Below are positions 9,216-16,817 of a DNA stretch of 64,000 bases, one piece after another (the first letter of the stretch is position 1; each line of letters begins with the position of its first letter). Position numbers and translations under genes: made by a program. Under the pieces are notes generated by a model, which saw only the letters and a program-made list of their open reading frames with translations, had not been told where the DNA came from and searched no databases. This DNA is from Ideonella sp. (lineage in GTDB: Bacteria; Pseudomonadota; Gammaproteobacteria; Burkholderiales; Burkholderiaceae_C). Location: contig JADKIA010000027.1 in NCBI GenBank assembly GCA_016721465.1, positions 1 to 64,000 on the forward strand, given 5' to 3'.

Positions 9216-9659
9216 TCAGATGTCCCGAATCAACTGCCGGAACTCGTCCACGTCCTCAAAGCTGCGATAGACGGACGCAAAGCGCACATAGGCCACCTTG
9301 TCCATGCGCTTGAGCTCGCGCATCAGCAGTTCACCCAGCCGGGCGCTGGGGACCTCGCGGGCGCCGGACGAGAGCAGCTTGTCCTGGATGCGTTCGAGCG
9401 CGGCGTCCACCTGCTCCACGCTCACCGGGCGCTTGCGCAGGGCCAGCAGCATCGAGCCGCGCAGCTTGGCGGCGTCAAACTCTACGCGGGCGCCGTCCTT
9501 CTTGACCACCGCCGGCAGCGCGATCTCGGCGCGCTCGTAGGTGGTGAAGCGCTTGTCGCACTTGAGGCAGCGACGACGGCGACGGATTCGGTCGCCTTCG
9601 TCCGACTCCCGCGTCTCGACGACCTGGGTTTCCTCGTGGCTGCAGTAGGGGCAGCGCAT
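9216..9659 (-). CDS. nrdR: Transcriptional repressor NrdR
   Basis: NrdR represses ribonucleotide reductase genes in response to dATP/ATP. The N-terminal zinc ribbon is complete (MRCPYC ... CLKCDKRFTTYE, Cys 3, 6, 31 and 34), followed by an ATP-cone domain (residues about 50-140: VVKKDGARVEFDAAKLR, KVAYVRFASVYRSF). At 147 aa the length matches the family exactly. It lies 31 bp after glyA on the same strand, the usual glyA-nrdR order of betaproteobacteria. Confidence 0.97.
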   Translation of the reverse strand: MRCPYCSHEETQVVETRESDEGDRIRRRRRCLKCDKRFTTYERAEIALPAVVKKDGARVEFDAAKLRGSMLLALRKRPVSVEQVDAALERIQDKLLSSGAREVPSARLGELLMRELKRMDKVAYVRFASVYRSFEDVDEFRQLIRDI

Positions 9660-9690
9660 GGATCGGTCGTCGCGGCGATCCCGACGCGGC

Positions 9691-10941
9691 TCAGCCGCGG
9701 TACACCGGAAACTCGCGTGTGAGCACGGCCACCTTGTCGCGAACGGTGGCCAGGTTGGCCTCGTCCTGCGGGCGGTCCAGCACGTCGGCGATCAGGTTGG
9801 CGGTGGCGCGGGCCTCGCGCTCACCGAAGCCGCGCGTGGTCATGGCCGGCGAGCCCAGGCGGATGCCACTGGTGACCATGGGCTTCTGTGGGTCGTTGGG
9901 GATGGCGTTCTTGTTGCAGGTCATGTGGGCGCGGCCGAGCAGGTTCTCGGCGTCCTTGCCGGTGATGCCCTTGGCGCGCAGGTCCACCAGCATCACATGG
10001 CTCTCGGTGCGGCCCGAGACGATGCGCAGGCCGCGCTGCACCAAGGTCTCGGCCATCGCGGCGGCGTTCTTTACCACCTGCTGCTGGTAGGTCTTGAAGT
10101 CGGGCGACAGTGCTTCCTTGAAGGCCACCGCCTTGGCGCCGATCACGTGCATCAGCGGCCCGCCCTGGATGCCCGGGAAGATGGCACTGTTGATCTGCTT
10201 GGCCACGTGGTCCTTCATCAGGATCAGGCCGCCGCGCGGGCCGCGCAAGGTCTTGTGCGTGGTGGTCGTGACCACGTCGGCGAAGGGCACCGGGTTGGGG
10301 TAGACGCCCGCGGCAATCAAGCCGGCGTAGTGGGCCATGTCGACCATGAAGTGCGCGCCGATCGCCTTGGCCACCTTGGCGAAGCGCTCGAAATCGATGC
10401 GCAACGCATAGGCCGAGGCGCCAGCGATGATCAGCTTGGGGCGGTGCTCGATGGCCAGCCGCTCCATGGCGTCGTAGTCGATGGCTTCCTGGGCGTCCAG
10501 GCCATAGCTCACCACCTTGAACCACTTGCCGCTCATGTTGAGCGCCATGCCATGGGTGAGGTGGCCGCCTTCGGCCAGGCTCATGCCCATGATGGTGTCG
10601 CCTGGTTGCAGCAGACCAAAGAACACCGCCTGGTTGGCTTGCGAGCCGGAATTGGGCTGCACATTGGCATGCTCGGCGCCGAACAACTGCTTGGCCCGAT
10701 CGATGGCCAGCTGCTCGACCACGTCCACGAACTCGCAGCCACCGTAGTAGCGCTTGCCGGGGTAGCCTTCTGCATACTTGTTGGTGAGCTGCGAGCCCTG
10801 CGCCTGCATCACCGCGGGCGAGGCGTAGTTTTCGCTGGCGATCAGCTCGATGTGGTCTTCCTGGCGAGCGTTCTCGGCCAGGATGGTGGCATAAAGCTCC
10901 GGGTCGACGTTGGCGACGGTGGATTGGGTGCGACTGAACAT
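9691..10941 (-). CDS. glyA: Serine hydroxymethyltransferase
   Basis: GlyA interconverts serine and glycine with tetrahydrofolate, feeding one-carbon units to purine and thymidylate synthesis. The protein is PLP-dependent: the Schiff-base lysine is in TTTTHKTLRGPRGG, and the family signatures IELIASENY near residue 31 and TNKYAEGYPGKRYYGG are intact. About 416 aa, full length. The ATG at 10941 was chosen because the protein then begins in the conserved SHMT N-terminus. A ZTP riboswitch precedes it, so expression should rise when folate one-carbon supply is short. Confidence 0.98.
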   Translation of the reverse strand: MFSRTQSTVANVDPELYATILAENARQEDHIELIASENYASPAVMQAQGSQLTNKYAEGYPGKRYYGGCEFVDVVEQLAIDRAKQLFGAEHANVQPNSGSQANQAVFFGLLQPGDTIMGMSLAEGGHLTHGMALNMSGKWFKVVSYGLDAQEAIDYDAMERLAIEHRPKLIIAGASAYALRIDFERFAKVAKAIGAHFMVDMAHYAGLIAAGVYPNPVPFADVVTTTTHKTLRGPRGGLILMKDHVAKQINSAIFPGIQGGPLMHVIGAKAVAFKEALSPDFKTYQQQVVKNAAAMAETLVQRGLRIVSGRTESHVMLVDLRAKGITGKDAENLLGRAHMTCNKNAIPNDPQKPMVTSGIRLGSPAMTTRGFGEREARATANLIADVLDRPQDEANLATVRDKVAVLTREFPVYRG

Positions 10942-11014
10942 GGGCGGTCCTGGGGTGGCAGCTGAGGGCCCGGCAGCCGCGACGCGCAGGTCATCTGCAT
11001 GTCGAACGGCTTCG

Positions 11015-11130
11015 AGCTGCCCAGGCGAACGGCGGAACGGCAGCGGTGCCCTGCTGGCACCGGCCGCTCGCGCTTCCCGGTGGTGAACCACCTCGGCCCT
11101 GTTCGGGCCTCATCGCCAGTCGCGCGAGGC
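11015..11130 (-). ncRNA. ZTP (ZMP, pfl) riboswitch upstream of glyA
   Basis: On the minus strand the conserved elements of the pfl/ZTP motif occur in order: GCGCGACTGGCG, a variable hairpin (GGCCC...GGGCC), GGTGGTTCACCACCGGGAAGC (first half of the aptamer, with the GGGAAGCGCGA segment), then after a variable hairpin the near-invariant CGCCTGGGCAG. The aptamer binds ZMP/ZTP, signals of 10-formyl-THF shortage, and typically switches on folate and purine genes; glyA is a common target. About 75 nt separate it from the ATG, enough for an expression platform. Confidence 0.88.
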
Positions 11131-11153
11131 CTTGAAGTGTAGCGGAGCGTTGA

Positions 11154-12059
11154 TCAATGCAGCAGCGCGACGCGTTCGACGACGTCGGCTTCGCCCGGCG
11201 CCCCCGAGGCGGCCGGCCGGGGCGGCTCGGCCACCGTGCTGATTGCTGGCTCATCGGGCGTCTGGGGCCGGTAAACCGGCAGTGGCGCGGTGAAGGACAC
11301 CGACTTGCCGCTGGCCACCAGGCGCAGATGGGTCTGTTCTGCCAGCACCTTGACCACGTAGCCACCGTCTTGTCCGGTGATCGCGGCGCCGACGTAGGAG
11401 CGCAGGCCGGCTTCGAGTCCGCCTGCGCGGGCAATGCATTCCTTGAGCACCTGCACGCCCACGCGCAGGTTGGTCACCGGGTCAAAGGCGGCGCGAATGC
11501 CGCCGAAGGCCTGGTACTTGTCGTCGTGCACCCGGGTCATCACTTGCATGAGCCCTTGGGCGCCCACGGGACTTTGCGCAAACGGGTTGAAGCTCGACTC
11601 CACCGCCATCACGGCCAATACCAAGGTCGGTTCCACGCCCATGCGCTGGCCTACGGACCAGGCTTCCTGCACCAGCCGGCTCAGCGGTTCGGGCGCCACC
11701 TTGTAGCGGCGCGACAGCCAATTGGCCACGGCAGCCTGCTGTCGCGGCAGCAGGTGCGGGTCGGTTGCGGTGGCGCGGTCGACGGCCGAGGGTTCAGCCA
11801 GATCGGCGAGATCGTCCACCGGGGTGCCCTCGCGTGCCTCCTGGCGCTCTTGCAGCCAGGCCAGGGTATGTTGTTCCAGGCCATGCCGCAGGTCGGCCCG
11901 GGTGCCGGCAAACAGCAGGGCGGCCACCACGCAGAAGCCGACCAGGGCGAGCGAGTTGTGACAGACGTCCAGCAGGCCGTGGCCGACGTCGCGCAGGAAC
12001 ACCAGCGAAGAATCCTGACAGGCGCTGCGCCATCGGCGCAGACTGGAAATGATGGTCAT
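11154..12059 (-). CDS. Lytic transglycosylase, SLT domain
   Basis: A single N-terminal membrane segment (residues about 33-52, LALVGFCVVAALLFAG) anchors a periplasmic domain. Residues about 125-240 match the soluble lytic transglycosylase fold: the catalytic Glu in MAVESSFNPFAQSPVGAQGLMQVM and the later N-rich and Y motifs (DPVTNLRVGVQVL, GLRSYVGA). It should cleave peptidoglycan glycan strands to 1,6-anhydromuropeptides. About 301 aa with a Pro-rich C-terminal tail. It is transcribed toward glyA with about 24 bp to the riboswitch region, so read-through is possible. Confidence 0.85.
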   Translation of the reverse strand: MTIISSLRRWRSACQDSSLVFLRDVGHGLLDVCHNSLALVGFCVVAALLFAGTRADLRHGLEQHTLAWLQERQEAREGTPVDDLADLAEPSAVDRATATDPHLLPRQQAAVANWLSRRYKVAPEPLSRLVQEAWSVGQRMGVEPTLVLAVMAVESSFNPFAQSPVGAQGLMQVMTRVHDDKYQAFGGIRAAFDPVTNLRVGVQVLKECIARAGGLEAGLRSYVGAAITGQDGGYVVKVLAEQTHLRLVASGKSVSFTAPLPVYRPQTPDEPAISTVAEPPRPAASGAPGEADVVERVALLH

Positions 12060-12316
12060 GCTTGTTCCTCACTGCTGCGTCAGAGTGCCATCGGGCAGTT
12101 TGGGCCCGGCCTACGGCAACTGGCGTCGATAATCGAATGCTTGGGATCGACGGGTGTTGAACACCTCTTCGTCGTGCCTGCGGCACCGGCTGTCTCGCCA
12201 TGCTCGCATTCCCAACAGAACGTCGCTTCGGGTTAACCCTGAAAGCGGGCGTGATCGGATTCTAGGAAGCCTTGAAATAACCAGTCAAGCATAAGAGACT
12301 GTGTTCTTATAACAAT

Positions 12317-13890
12317 ATGACTCAAAAATACCGTGACCTCCGGGACTTCGCCGGGCAATTGGAGCGCATGGGCGAGCTGCGTCGCGTCGCGGCTGCCGTG
12401 TCTCCAAAGTTGGAAATGACGGCCTTGGCCGACCAGGTGCTGCGCGCGGAGGGCCCGGCGCTCTGGTTCGAGCGCTCACCGGTGGCCAGCATGCCGGTGC
12501 TGGCCAACCTGTTCGGCACGCCGCGCCGGGTGGCGCTGGGCATGGGTGCCGACAGCCTGGCTGACCTGCGCGACATCGGTCACCTGTTGGCCAGCCTGAA
12601 GGAGCCCGAACCTCCGAAGGGCCTGAAGGACGCCGGCAAGCTGGTGCAGATGGCCAAGGCGCTGTGGGACATGAAACCCAAGCGTCGCCGCGATGGCCCT
12701 TGCCGGGAAGTGGTGGTGGATGCCGACCAGATTGACCTGTCCACCTGGCCCATCCAGCACTGCTGGCCGCAGGACGCCGGGCCGCTGATCACTTGGGGCC
12801 TGGTCGTCACCCGAGGCCCGCAGGGGGTGGAGCGGCCCGCACGCGGCAGAACATCGGCATCTACCGGCAACAAGTGATCGGCCGGCGCGAGGTGATCATG
12901 CGCTGGTTGGCGCACCGGGGCGGCGCGCTCGATTTTCGCGATTTCGCCAGCGCCAATCCGGGCAAGCCATTTCCGATCGCCGTGGCCCTGGGTGCGGACC
13001 CGGCGACCACGCTGGGCGCTGTGACGCCCGTGCCGGACAGCCTGTCCGAGTACCAATTCGCCGGCCTTCTCCGCGGCGCGCCCACCGAGCTGGTGGACTG
13101 CGAGGTCGGTGAGCCGGGCTGGCCCTTGCAGGTGCCCGCCACGGCCGAGATCGTGCTGGAAGGGCACATCCCGGTGGCCGAGCCCGGCTTCACCGGGCAC
13201 AGCCCGCACGGCGTGCCGTGGCGTGAACAGGGTGGCTACCTGCATGCGCAGGAGGGGCCATTCGGTGACCACACCGGCTACTACAACGAGCAGGACTGGT
13301 TCCCGGTCTTCCGCATCGACCGGGTGACCCATCGCCAGGATCCGCTCTACCACTCCACCTACACCGGCAAGCCGCCCGACGAACCCGCCGTCCTGGGCGT
13401 GGCACTCAATGAGGTGTTCGTGCCCCTGCTGCAGAAGCAGTTTCCGGAAATCGTCGATTTCTATCTGCCGCCCGAGGGCTGCAGTTATCGCATGGCGGTG
13501 ATCTCCATCCGCAAGGCCTACCCGGGGCATGCCAAACGGCTGATGTTCGGCCTGTGGAGCTATCTGCGGCAATTCATGTACACCAAGTTCATCGTGGTGA
13601 CCGATGACGACGTGAACATCCGCGACTGGAAGGAAGTGATCTGGGCCATCACCACGCGCATGGATCCGGTGCGCGATGCCACCCTGGTGAGCGACACCCC
13701 GATCGACTACCTCGATTTCGCCTCGCCGGTGAGTGGCCTGGGCGGCAAGATGGGCCTGGACGCCACCAACAAGTGGCCCGGTGAGACCTCGCGCGAGTGG
13801 GGCAGGGCCATCATCATGCCTGCCGAGGTGAAGGCCCGCATGGCGCCGATCTTCGAAGCCTTGATGTCCGGCCGAAGCGGCAACCCTTGA
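12317..13890 (+). CDS. ubiD: UbiD-type 4-hydroxy-3-polyprenylbenzoate decarboxylase, frameshifted
   Basis: UbiD is the prenylated-FMN decarboxylase of ubiquinone synthesis. Residues 1-170 (KYRDLRDFAGQLERMGELRRV ... STWPIQHCWPQDAGPLITWGL) and the rest (RQNIGIYRQQVIG, HSPHGVPWREQGGYLHAQEG, CSYRMAVISIRKAYPGHAKR) are well conserved, but they lie in different frames. The break is at a run of five G (12823-12827). One extra G would join TRGPQGGGAARTRQNIGIYRQ and give a normal protein of about 524 aa. An assembly error is likelier than a real mutation, since ubiD is important for quinone synthesis. A TATAAC box lies immediately upstream of the ATG. Confidence 0.88.
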
Positions 13891-13989
13891 GCGACCCACG
13901 GGCCACCCAGCGCATTGCTCAAGCATTGCTTGCTCGGGATGACCTGCAGGCGTATCGTCGGGCTGTCTTCCATGTGAAGGCATCCAAGT

Positions 13990-14100
13990 ACCCGCAGTCA
14001 CTGCGGGTCAGGAGCCCCGGGCTCAAATCCCCCGGAGCTCCACACGGTGGTTCGCAACCACCCGCCCCTCCATCCGCAAGGTCTGGAGGGGTTTGTCGTT
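13990..14100 (+). ncRNA. Structured intergenic stretch ending in a terminator; candidate small RNA
   Basis: Four stem-loops follow one another. First, ACCCGCAG/CTGCGGGT with a 3-nt loop (13990-14008). Second, a GGAGC/GCTCC stem enclosing a CCGGG/CCCGG arm with a loop CTCAAATCC, resembling a tRNA T-arm (14011-14041). Third, GGTGGTT/AACCACC with a CGC loop (14046-14062). Fourth, CCCCTCCA/TGGAGGGG followed by TTTGTCGTT (14065-14100), which looks like an intrinsic terminator. No full tRNA or tmRNA could be folded around the T-arm-like element. Either this is a small RNA or tRNA remnant, or a set of structures ending ubiD transcription. Confidence 0.35.
14065..14100 (+). terminator. Intrinsic terminator between ubiD and msrA
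   Basis: An 8-bp stem CCCCTCCA/TGGAGGGG with an 11-nt loop is followed by a T-rich tail (TTTGTCGTT). It would end transcription from ubiD or from a small RNA in front of it. Confidence 0.6.
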
Positions 14101-14182
14101 CTGGGGCGCGCAAGTCCTCAAAGGGGTCATGGCCGGGCTGCTGGCTTGACAATGCCGGCCACTTCAACTCGCGGTGCGACCC

Positions 14183-14716
14183 ATGGCGACACACGAACTG
14201 ATCACGCTCGGCGGCGGCTGCTTCTGGTGCCTGGAGGCGGTGTACGAGCGGGTGGACGGCGTTGTCGCGGTGGAGTCCGGCTACTGCAACGGCGAAGTGC
14301 CGAACCCGAGCTACGAGGCCGTGTGCACCGGTCGCACCGGGCACGCGGAGGTGGTGCGCGTCAGCTTCGATCCGCAGCGCATCAGTCTGGGCGAGGTGCT
14401 GGAGATCTTCTTCGTGATCCACGATCCCACCACGCTGAACCGGCAGGGCAATGACGTGGGCACGCAGTACCGGTCCGGCATCTACACCCACGCGCCCGAG
14501 CAGCTTGCCGTTGCGCAGGCCGTGCTCGCCGCGTTGCAAGCCAACAGTGCCGCGTCGGTGGTGACCGAATTGGCGCCCGAGCAGAACTACTCGCGCGCCG
14601 AGGCCTACCACCAGCACTACTTCGCCAACAACCCGGAGCAGGGCTATTGCGCCTTCGTCGTGGCGCCGAAAGTGGAAAAGTTCAAGCGCACGTTTGCGGC
14701 GAGGTATCGGGCCTGA
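14183..14716 (+). CDS. msrA: Peptide-methionine (S)-S-oxide reductase MsrA
   Basis: MsrA repairs the S epimer of methionine sulfoxide in proteins. The catalytic Cys is in GGGCFWCLEAVYERV near the N-terminus, followed by VESGYCNG and the conserved GHAEVVRVSFDP and HDPTTLNRQGNDVGTQYRSGI. A C-terminal Cys (EQGYCAFVV) is the likely resolving residue. About 177 aa. ATG 14183 is preferred over an in-frame GTG nine bases upstream because the protein then starts directly at the family N-terminus. It stands alone after the terminator at 14065-14100. Confidence 0.96.
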   Translation: MATHELITLGGGCFWCLEAVYERVDGVVAVESGYCNGEVPNPSYEAVCTGRTGHAEVVRVSFDPQRISLGEVLEIFFVIHDPTTLNRQGNDVGTQYRSGIYTHAPEQLAVAQAVLAALQANSAASVVTELAPEQNYSRAEAYHQHYFANNPEQGYCAFVVAPKVEKFKRTFAARYRA

Positions 14717-14752
14717 GTGCCTGCGTGCCACGGCCCTGCGGGCGTGCCGCGC

Positions 14753-15391
14753 TCAGGGTGCGAGGCGCTCGCGCAGCCAGTGCCCGTCCACGTTGCGGTA
14801 GCTGATGCGGTCGTGCAGGCGGCTCTTGCGGCCCTGCCAGAATTCCCAGCGGTCGGGCACCAGGCAATAGCCGCCCCAGTGGGCTGGTCTGGGCGGCGAC
14901 AGCGCGAACTGGGCCGCGTAGCGAGCCGCGCTGGCCACCAACACCGCGCGTGACGAGATGACCTGGCTTTGCGGCGATGCCCAGGCACCGAGGCGCGAAT
15001 CCAGCGGCCGGCTCGCGAAGTAGGCATCGGCCTGTGCCGCATCCACCTGGTGAACGGCGCCTTCGATGCGCACCACGCGCTCCAGTTCGACCCAATGGAA
15101 CTGCAGCGCGGCAAAGCGATTGCCCTCCAGTTCGCGACCCTTGCGGCTGTGGAAGTTGGTGTACCAGACGATGCCCTGCTGGTCGAAACCCTTGACCAGC
15201 ACGATGCGCGTGGACGGGCGGCCGTCGGCACCCACTGTGGCCAGCGTCATGGCATTGGGTTCGGGCAGCTTGGCATCGAGGGCCTGCTGGAACCAGCTGG
15301 CGAATTGCTGGATCGGCAAGTCAGCGGACGCGGACTCGTCCAGTTCGGCACGCTCGTAGCTCTTGCGCAGGTCGGCGATCTTGGGGTCCAT
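14753..15391 (-). CDS. pdxH: Pyridoxamine/pyridoxine 5'-phosphate oxidase
   Basis: PdxH is the FMN enzyme that makes pyridoxal 5'-phosphate, the cofactor used by GlyA and others. Family motifs are intact: NAMTLATVGADGRPSTRIVLVKGFD, YTNFHSRKGREL, FHWVELERVVRIEG, SRLGAWASPQSQVI and the C-terminal WEFWQGRKSRLHDR with WLRERLAP. About 212 aa, the expected size. It is convergent with msrA, with 36 bp between their stops. It is divergent from the MocA-like gene, with 90 bp between them. Confidence 0.97.
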   Translation of the reverse strand: MDPKIADLRKSYERAELDESASADLPIQQFASWFQQALDAKLPEPNAMTLATVGADGRPSTRIVLVKGFDQQGIVWYTNFHSRKGRELEGNRFAALQFHWVELERVVRIEGAVHQVDAAQADAYFASRPLDSRLGAWASPQSQVISSRAVLVASAARYAAQFALSPPRPAHWGGYCLVPDRWEFWQGRKSRLHDRISYRNVDGHWLRERLAP

Positions 15392-15481
15392 GCGACGAGT
15401 ATGCCGGCTGTTCGCCTGCGAACGAGGGGATGACCCTAAGTGGAAGGCCTTAAGTGATCGTCCGACTGTCGCCGAGGTGTC

Positions 15482-16126
15482 ATGACAGCCATGCTCCATG
15501 GCGTGAACCCAACCCCTGTGATCATCGTGCTGGCGGCGGGCCTCGGTCGGCGCTTCGACGACGCGCGGCACAAGCTTGCGCAGCCTCTGGGCAGCAGCAC
15601 CGTGCTGGGACAGACGGTTGGGCATGCCATCGAGTCGGGGCTGCCCGTGGTGGTCGTGACCACCGAACCGCTGCTGGCCGAGGTGGCCACCCTCGTGGCC
15701 GGGCGCGACGTGGTGCTGATGCCGACATTGCAGCGTGCTGGCGGCGCGGGCGTCGGCATGGGCCATTCGATCGCGGCCGGCGTGGCCGCACGACCGAATG
15801 CAGACGGTTGGTTGGTGTTGCCCGGCGACATGCCGCTGGTGCGTGCCAGCACCTTGCGTGCGGTGGCCGCCGCGATGCCACAGCAGCCGGTGGTCTATGC
15901 ACAGCACATGGGCCGCCGCGGCCACCCGGTTGCGTTCTCCGCAGAGCTGTTCTCCGACCTGGTTCAGCTCAGCGGCGATGACGGCGCGCGACGCATCGTC
16001 GCGCGCTACCCTTCGATGGGCGTGGACGTGGACGATCCCGGGGTGCTGATGGACGTGGACACCACCGCCGACCTGGCCGCCCTGCGGGCCAACCTGGCCG
16101 GCGCCCATCCGACCGGCTTGCGCTGA
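15482..16126 (+). CDS. MocA/MobA-like nucleotidyltransferase
   Basis: The GT-A nucleotidyltransferase signature is at the N-terminus (IIVLAAGLGRRFDD ... HKLAQPLGSSTVLG), followed by the metal-site region WLVLPGDMPLV and RRGHPVAFSAELF. About 214 aa. This pattern fits molybdenum-cofactor cytidylyltransferase (MocA), which makes the MCD cofactor used by xanthine dehydrogenase-type enzymes. The xdhB and xdhC genes at the far end of the window make this plausible, but substrate choice (CTP or GTP) cannot be read with certainty. Confidence 0.75.
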   Translation: MTAMLHGVNPTPVIIVLAAGLGRRFDDARHKLAQPLGSSTVLGQTVGHAIESGLPVVVVTTEPLLAEVATLVAGRDVVLMPTLQRAGGAGVGMGHSIAAGVAARPNADGWLVLPGDMPLVRASTLRAVAAAMPQQPVVYAQHMGRRGHPVAFSAELFSDLVQLSGDDGARRIVARYPSMGVDVDDPGVLMDVDTTADLAALRANLAGAHPTGLR

Positions 16127-16136
16127 TCCGGGGGGC

Positions 16137-16739
16137 TCAGGCCAACCCGGCGCGCCGGGCCAGGTGCACGAGCCGCGCCAACTCGCGGTCCAGCATTTGG
16201 CGTTCGTGCAATGCTTCGGCGGTGCGCAGCATGTAGTCCAGTGTCGTGCCATAACGGCCCCGTGCATGGCGCAGCACCTTGAGCATCTCATCGTCGTCGA
16301 GGTGCGCAAGGAAGTTCGGGCTGCGGCGGCTCAGCGTGAACGCCAGAGCGGGCACCACACCTTGAGGCGTGCGGCAGGGCAGCCAGCGCGGGTCGTAGAC
16401 GCCCGTGGGCATCTCGCGCAACCAGAGCCGGTCCAGTTCGGCGTGAGCCCGATCGCGGGCAATGCGGAACACCATGCCCTTGCAGCTGCCGCCCGACACC
16501 AGCGCGAACACCAGTCCGGGGACCTCCGGCGTTCCGCGATTGACCCGTGAGCGCATGCGAAAACTGCGGTGCCAACCCTGCACCGTGGCGGTCCGATGCT
16601 CGATGCATTCGAACTCAGGGCGCCAGATCAGCGAGGCGTAGCCGAACACCCAGAGGTCGCCGTGGCCGCCCCACTGGCTGCGGGTAGCTTCGAGCAAGGC
16701 CTGGGGGTCGCGCGGCGGTGTCGGCATGGTGCGGTGCAC
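16137..16739 (-). CDS. chaC: ChaC-type gamma-glutamylcyclotransferase
   Basis: The ChaC fold signature VFGYASLIWRPEFECIEHRTATV near residue 31 matches the FGYGSLIW substrate loop of glutathione-specific gamma-glutamylcyclotransferases, which release 5-oxoproline and Cys-Gly from glutathione. Later blocks (RGTPEVPGLVFALVSGG, CKGMVFRI, RSPNFLAHL) also fit. About 200 aa; an internal ATG four codons downstream could be the true start. Convergent with the MocA-like gene (10 bp) and divergent from edd. Confidence 0.85.
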   Translation of the reverse strand: MHRTMPTPPRDPQALLEATRSQWGGHGDLWVFGYASLIWRPEFECIEHRTATVQGWHRSFRMRSRVNRGTPEVPGLVFALVSGGSCKGMVFRIARDRAHAELDRLWLREMPTGVYDPRWLPCRTPQGVVPALAFTLSRRSPNFLAHLDDDEMLKVLRHARGRYGTTLDYMLRTAEALHERQMLDRELARLVHLARRAGLA

Positions 16740-16771
16740 AGCATGCCACGGGGGCCCGGCGGTATCGGCAA

Positions 16772-16808
16772 TGTAACCAGGTTACTAGATACAGAGTGAT
16801 TGGGTTAC
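16772..16808 (+). promoter_or_regulatory. Palindromic operator candidate in front of edd (HexR-like)
   Basis: TGTAACCAGGTTACT (16772-16786) is a near-perfect palindrome, and a third half-site GGTTAC recurs at 16803-16808, just before the edd start. The arrangement TGTAA-N5-TTAC resembles the HexR operator known from proteobacterial edd/zwf promoters. No HexR gene is in the window, so the regulator is inferred only from similarity. Confidence 0.4.
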
Positions 16809-16817
16809 AATGAAGGC

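Noticed and set aside
13968..14043. A tRNA gene ending in the T-arm-like sequence between ubiD and msrA
   Set aside because: No acceptor-stem partner for GAGCTCC, no D-arm or anticodon arm of proper size, and no CCA; only a T-arm-like hairpin is present.
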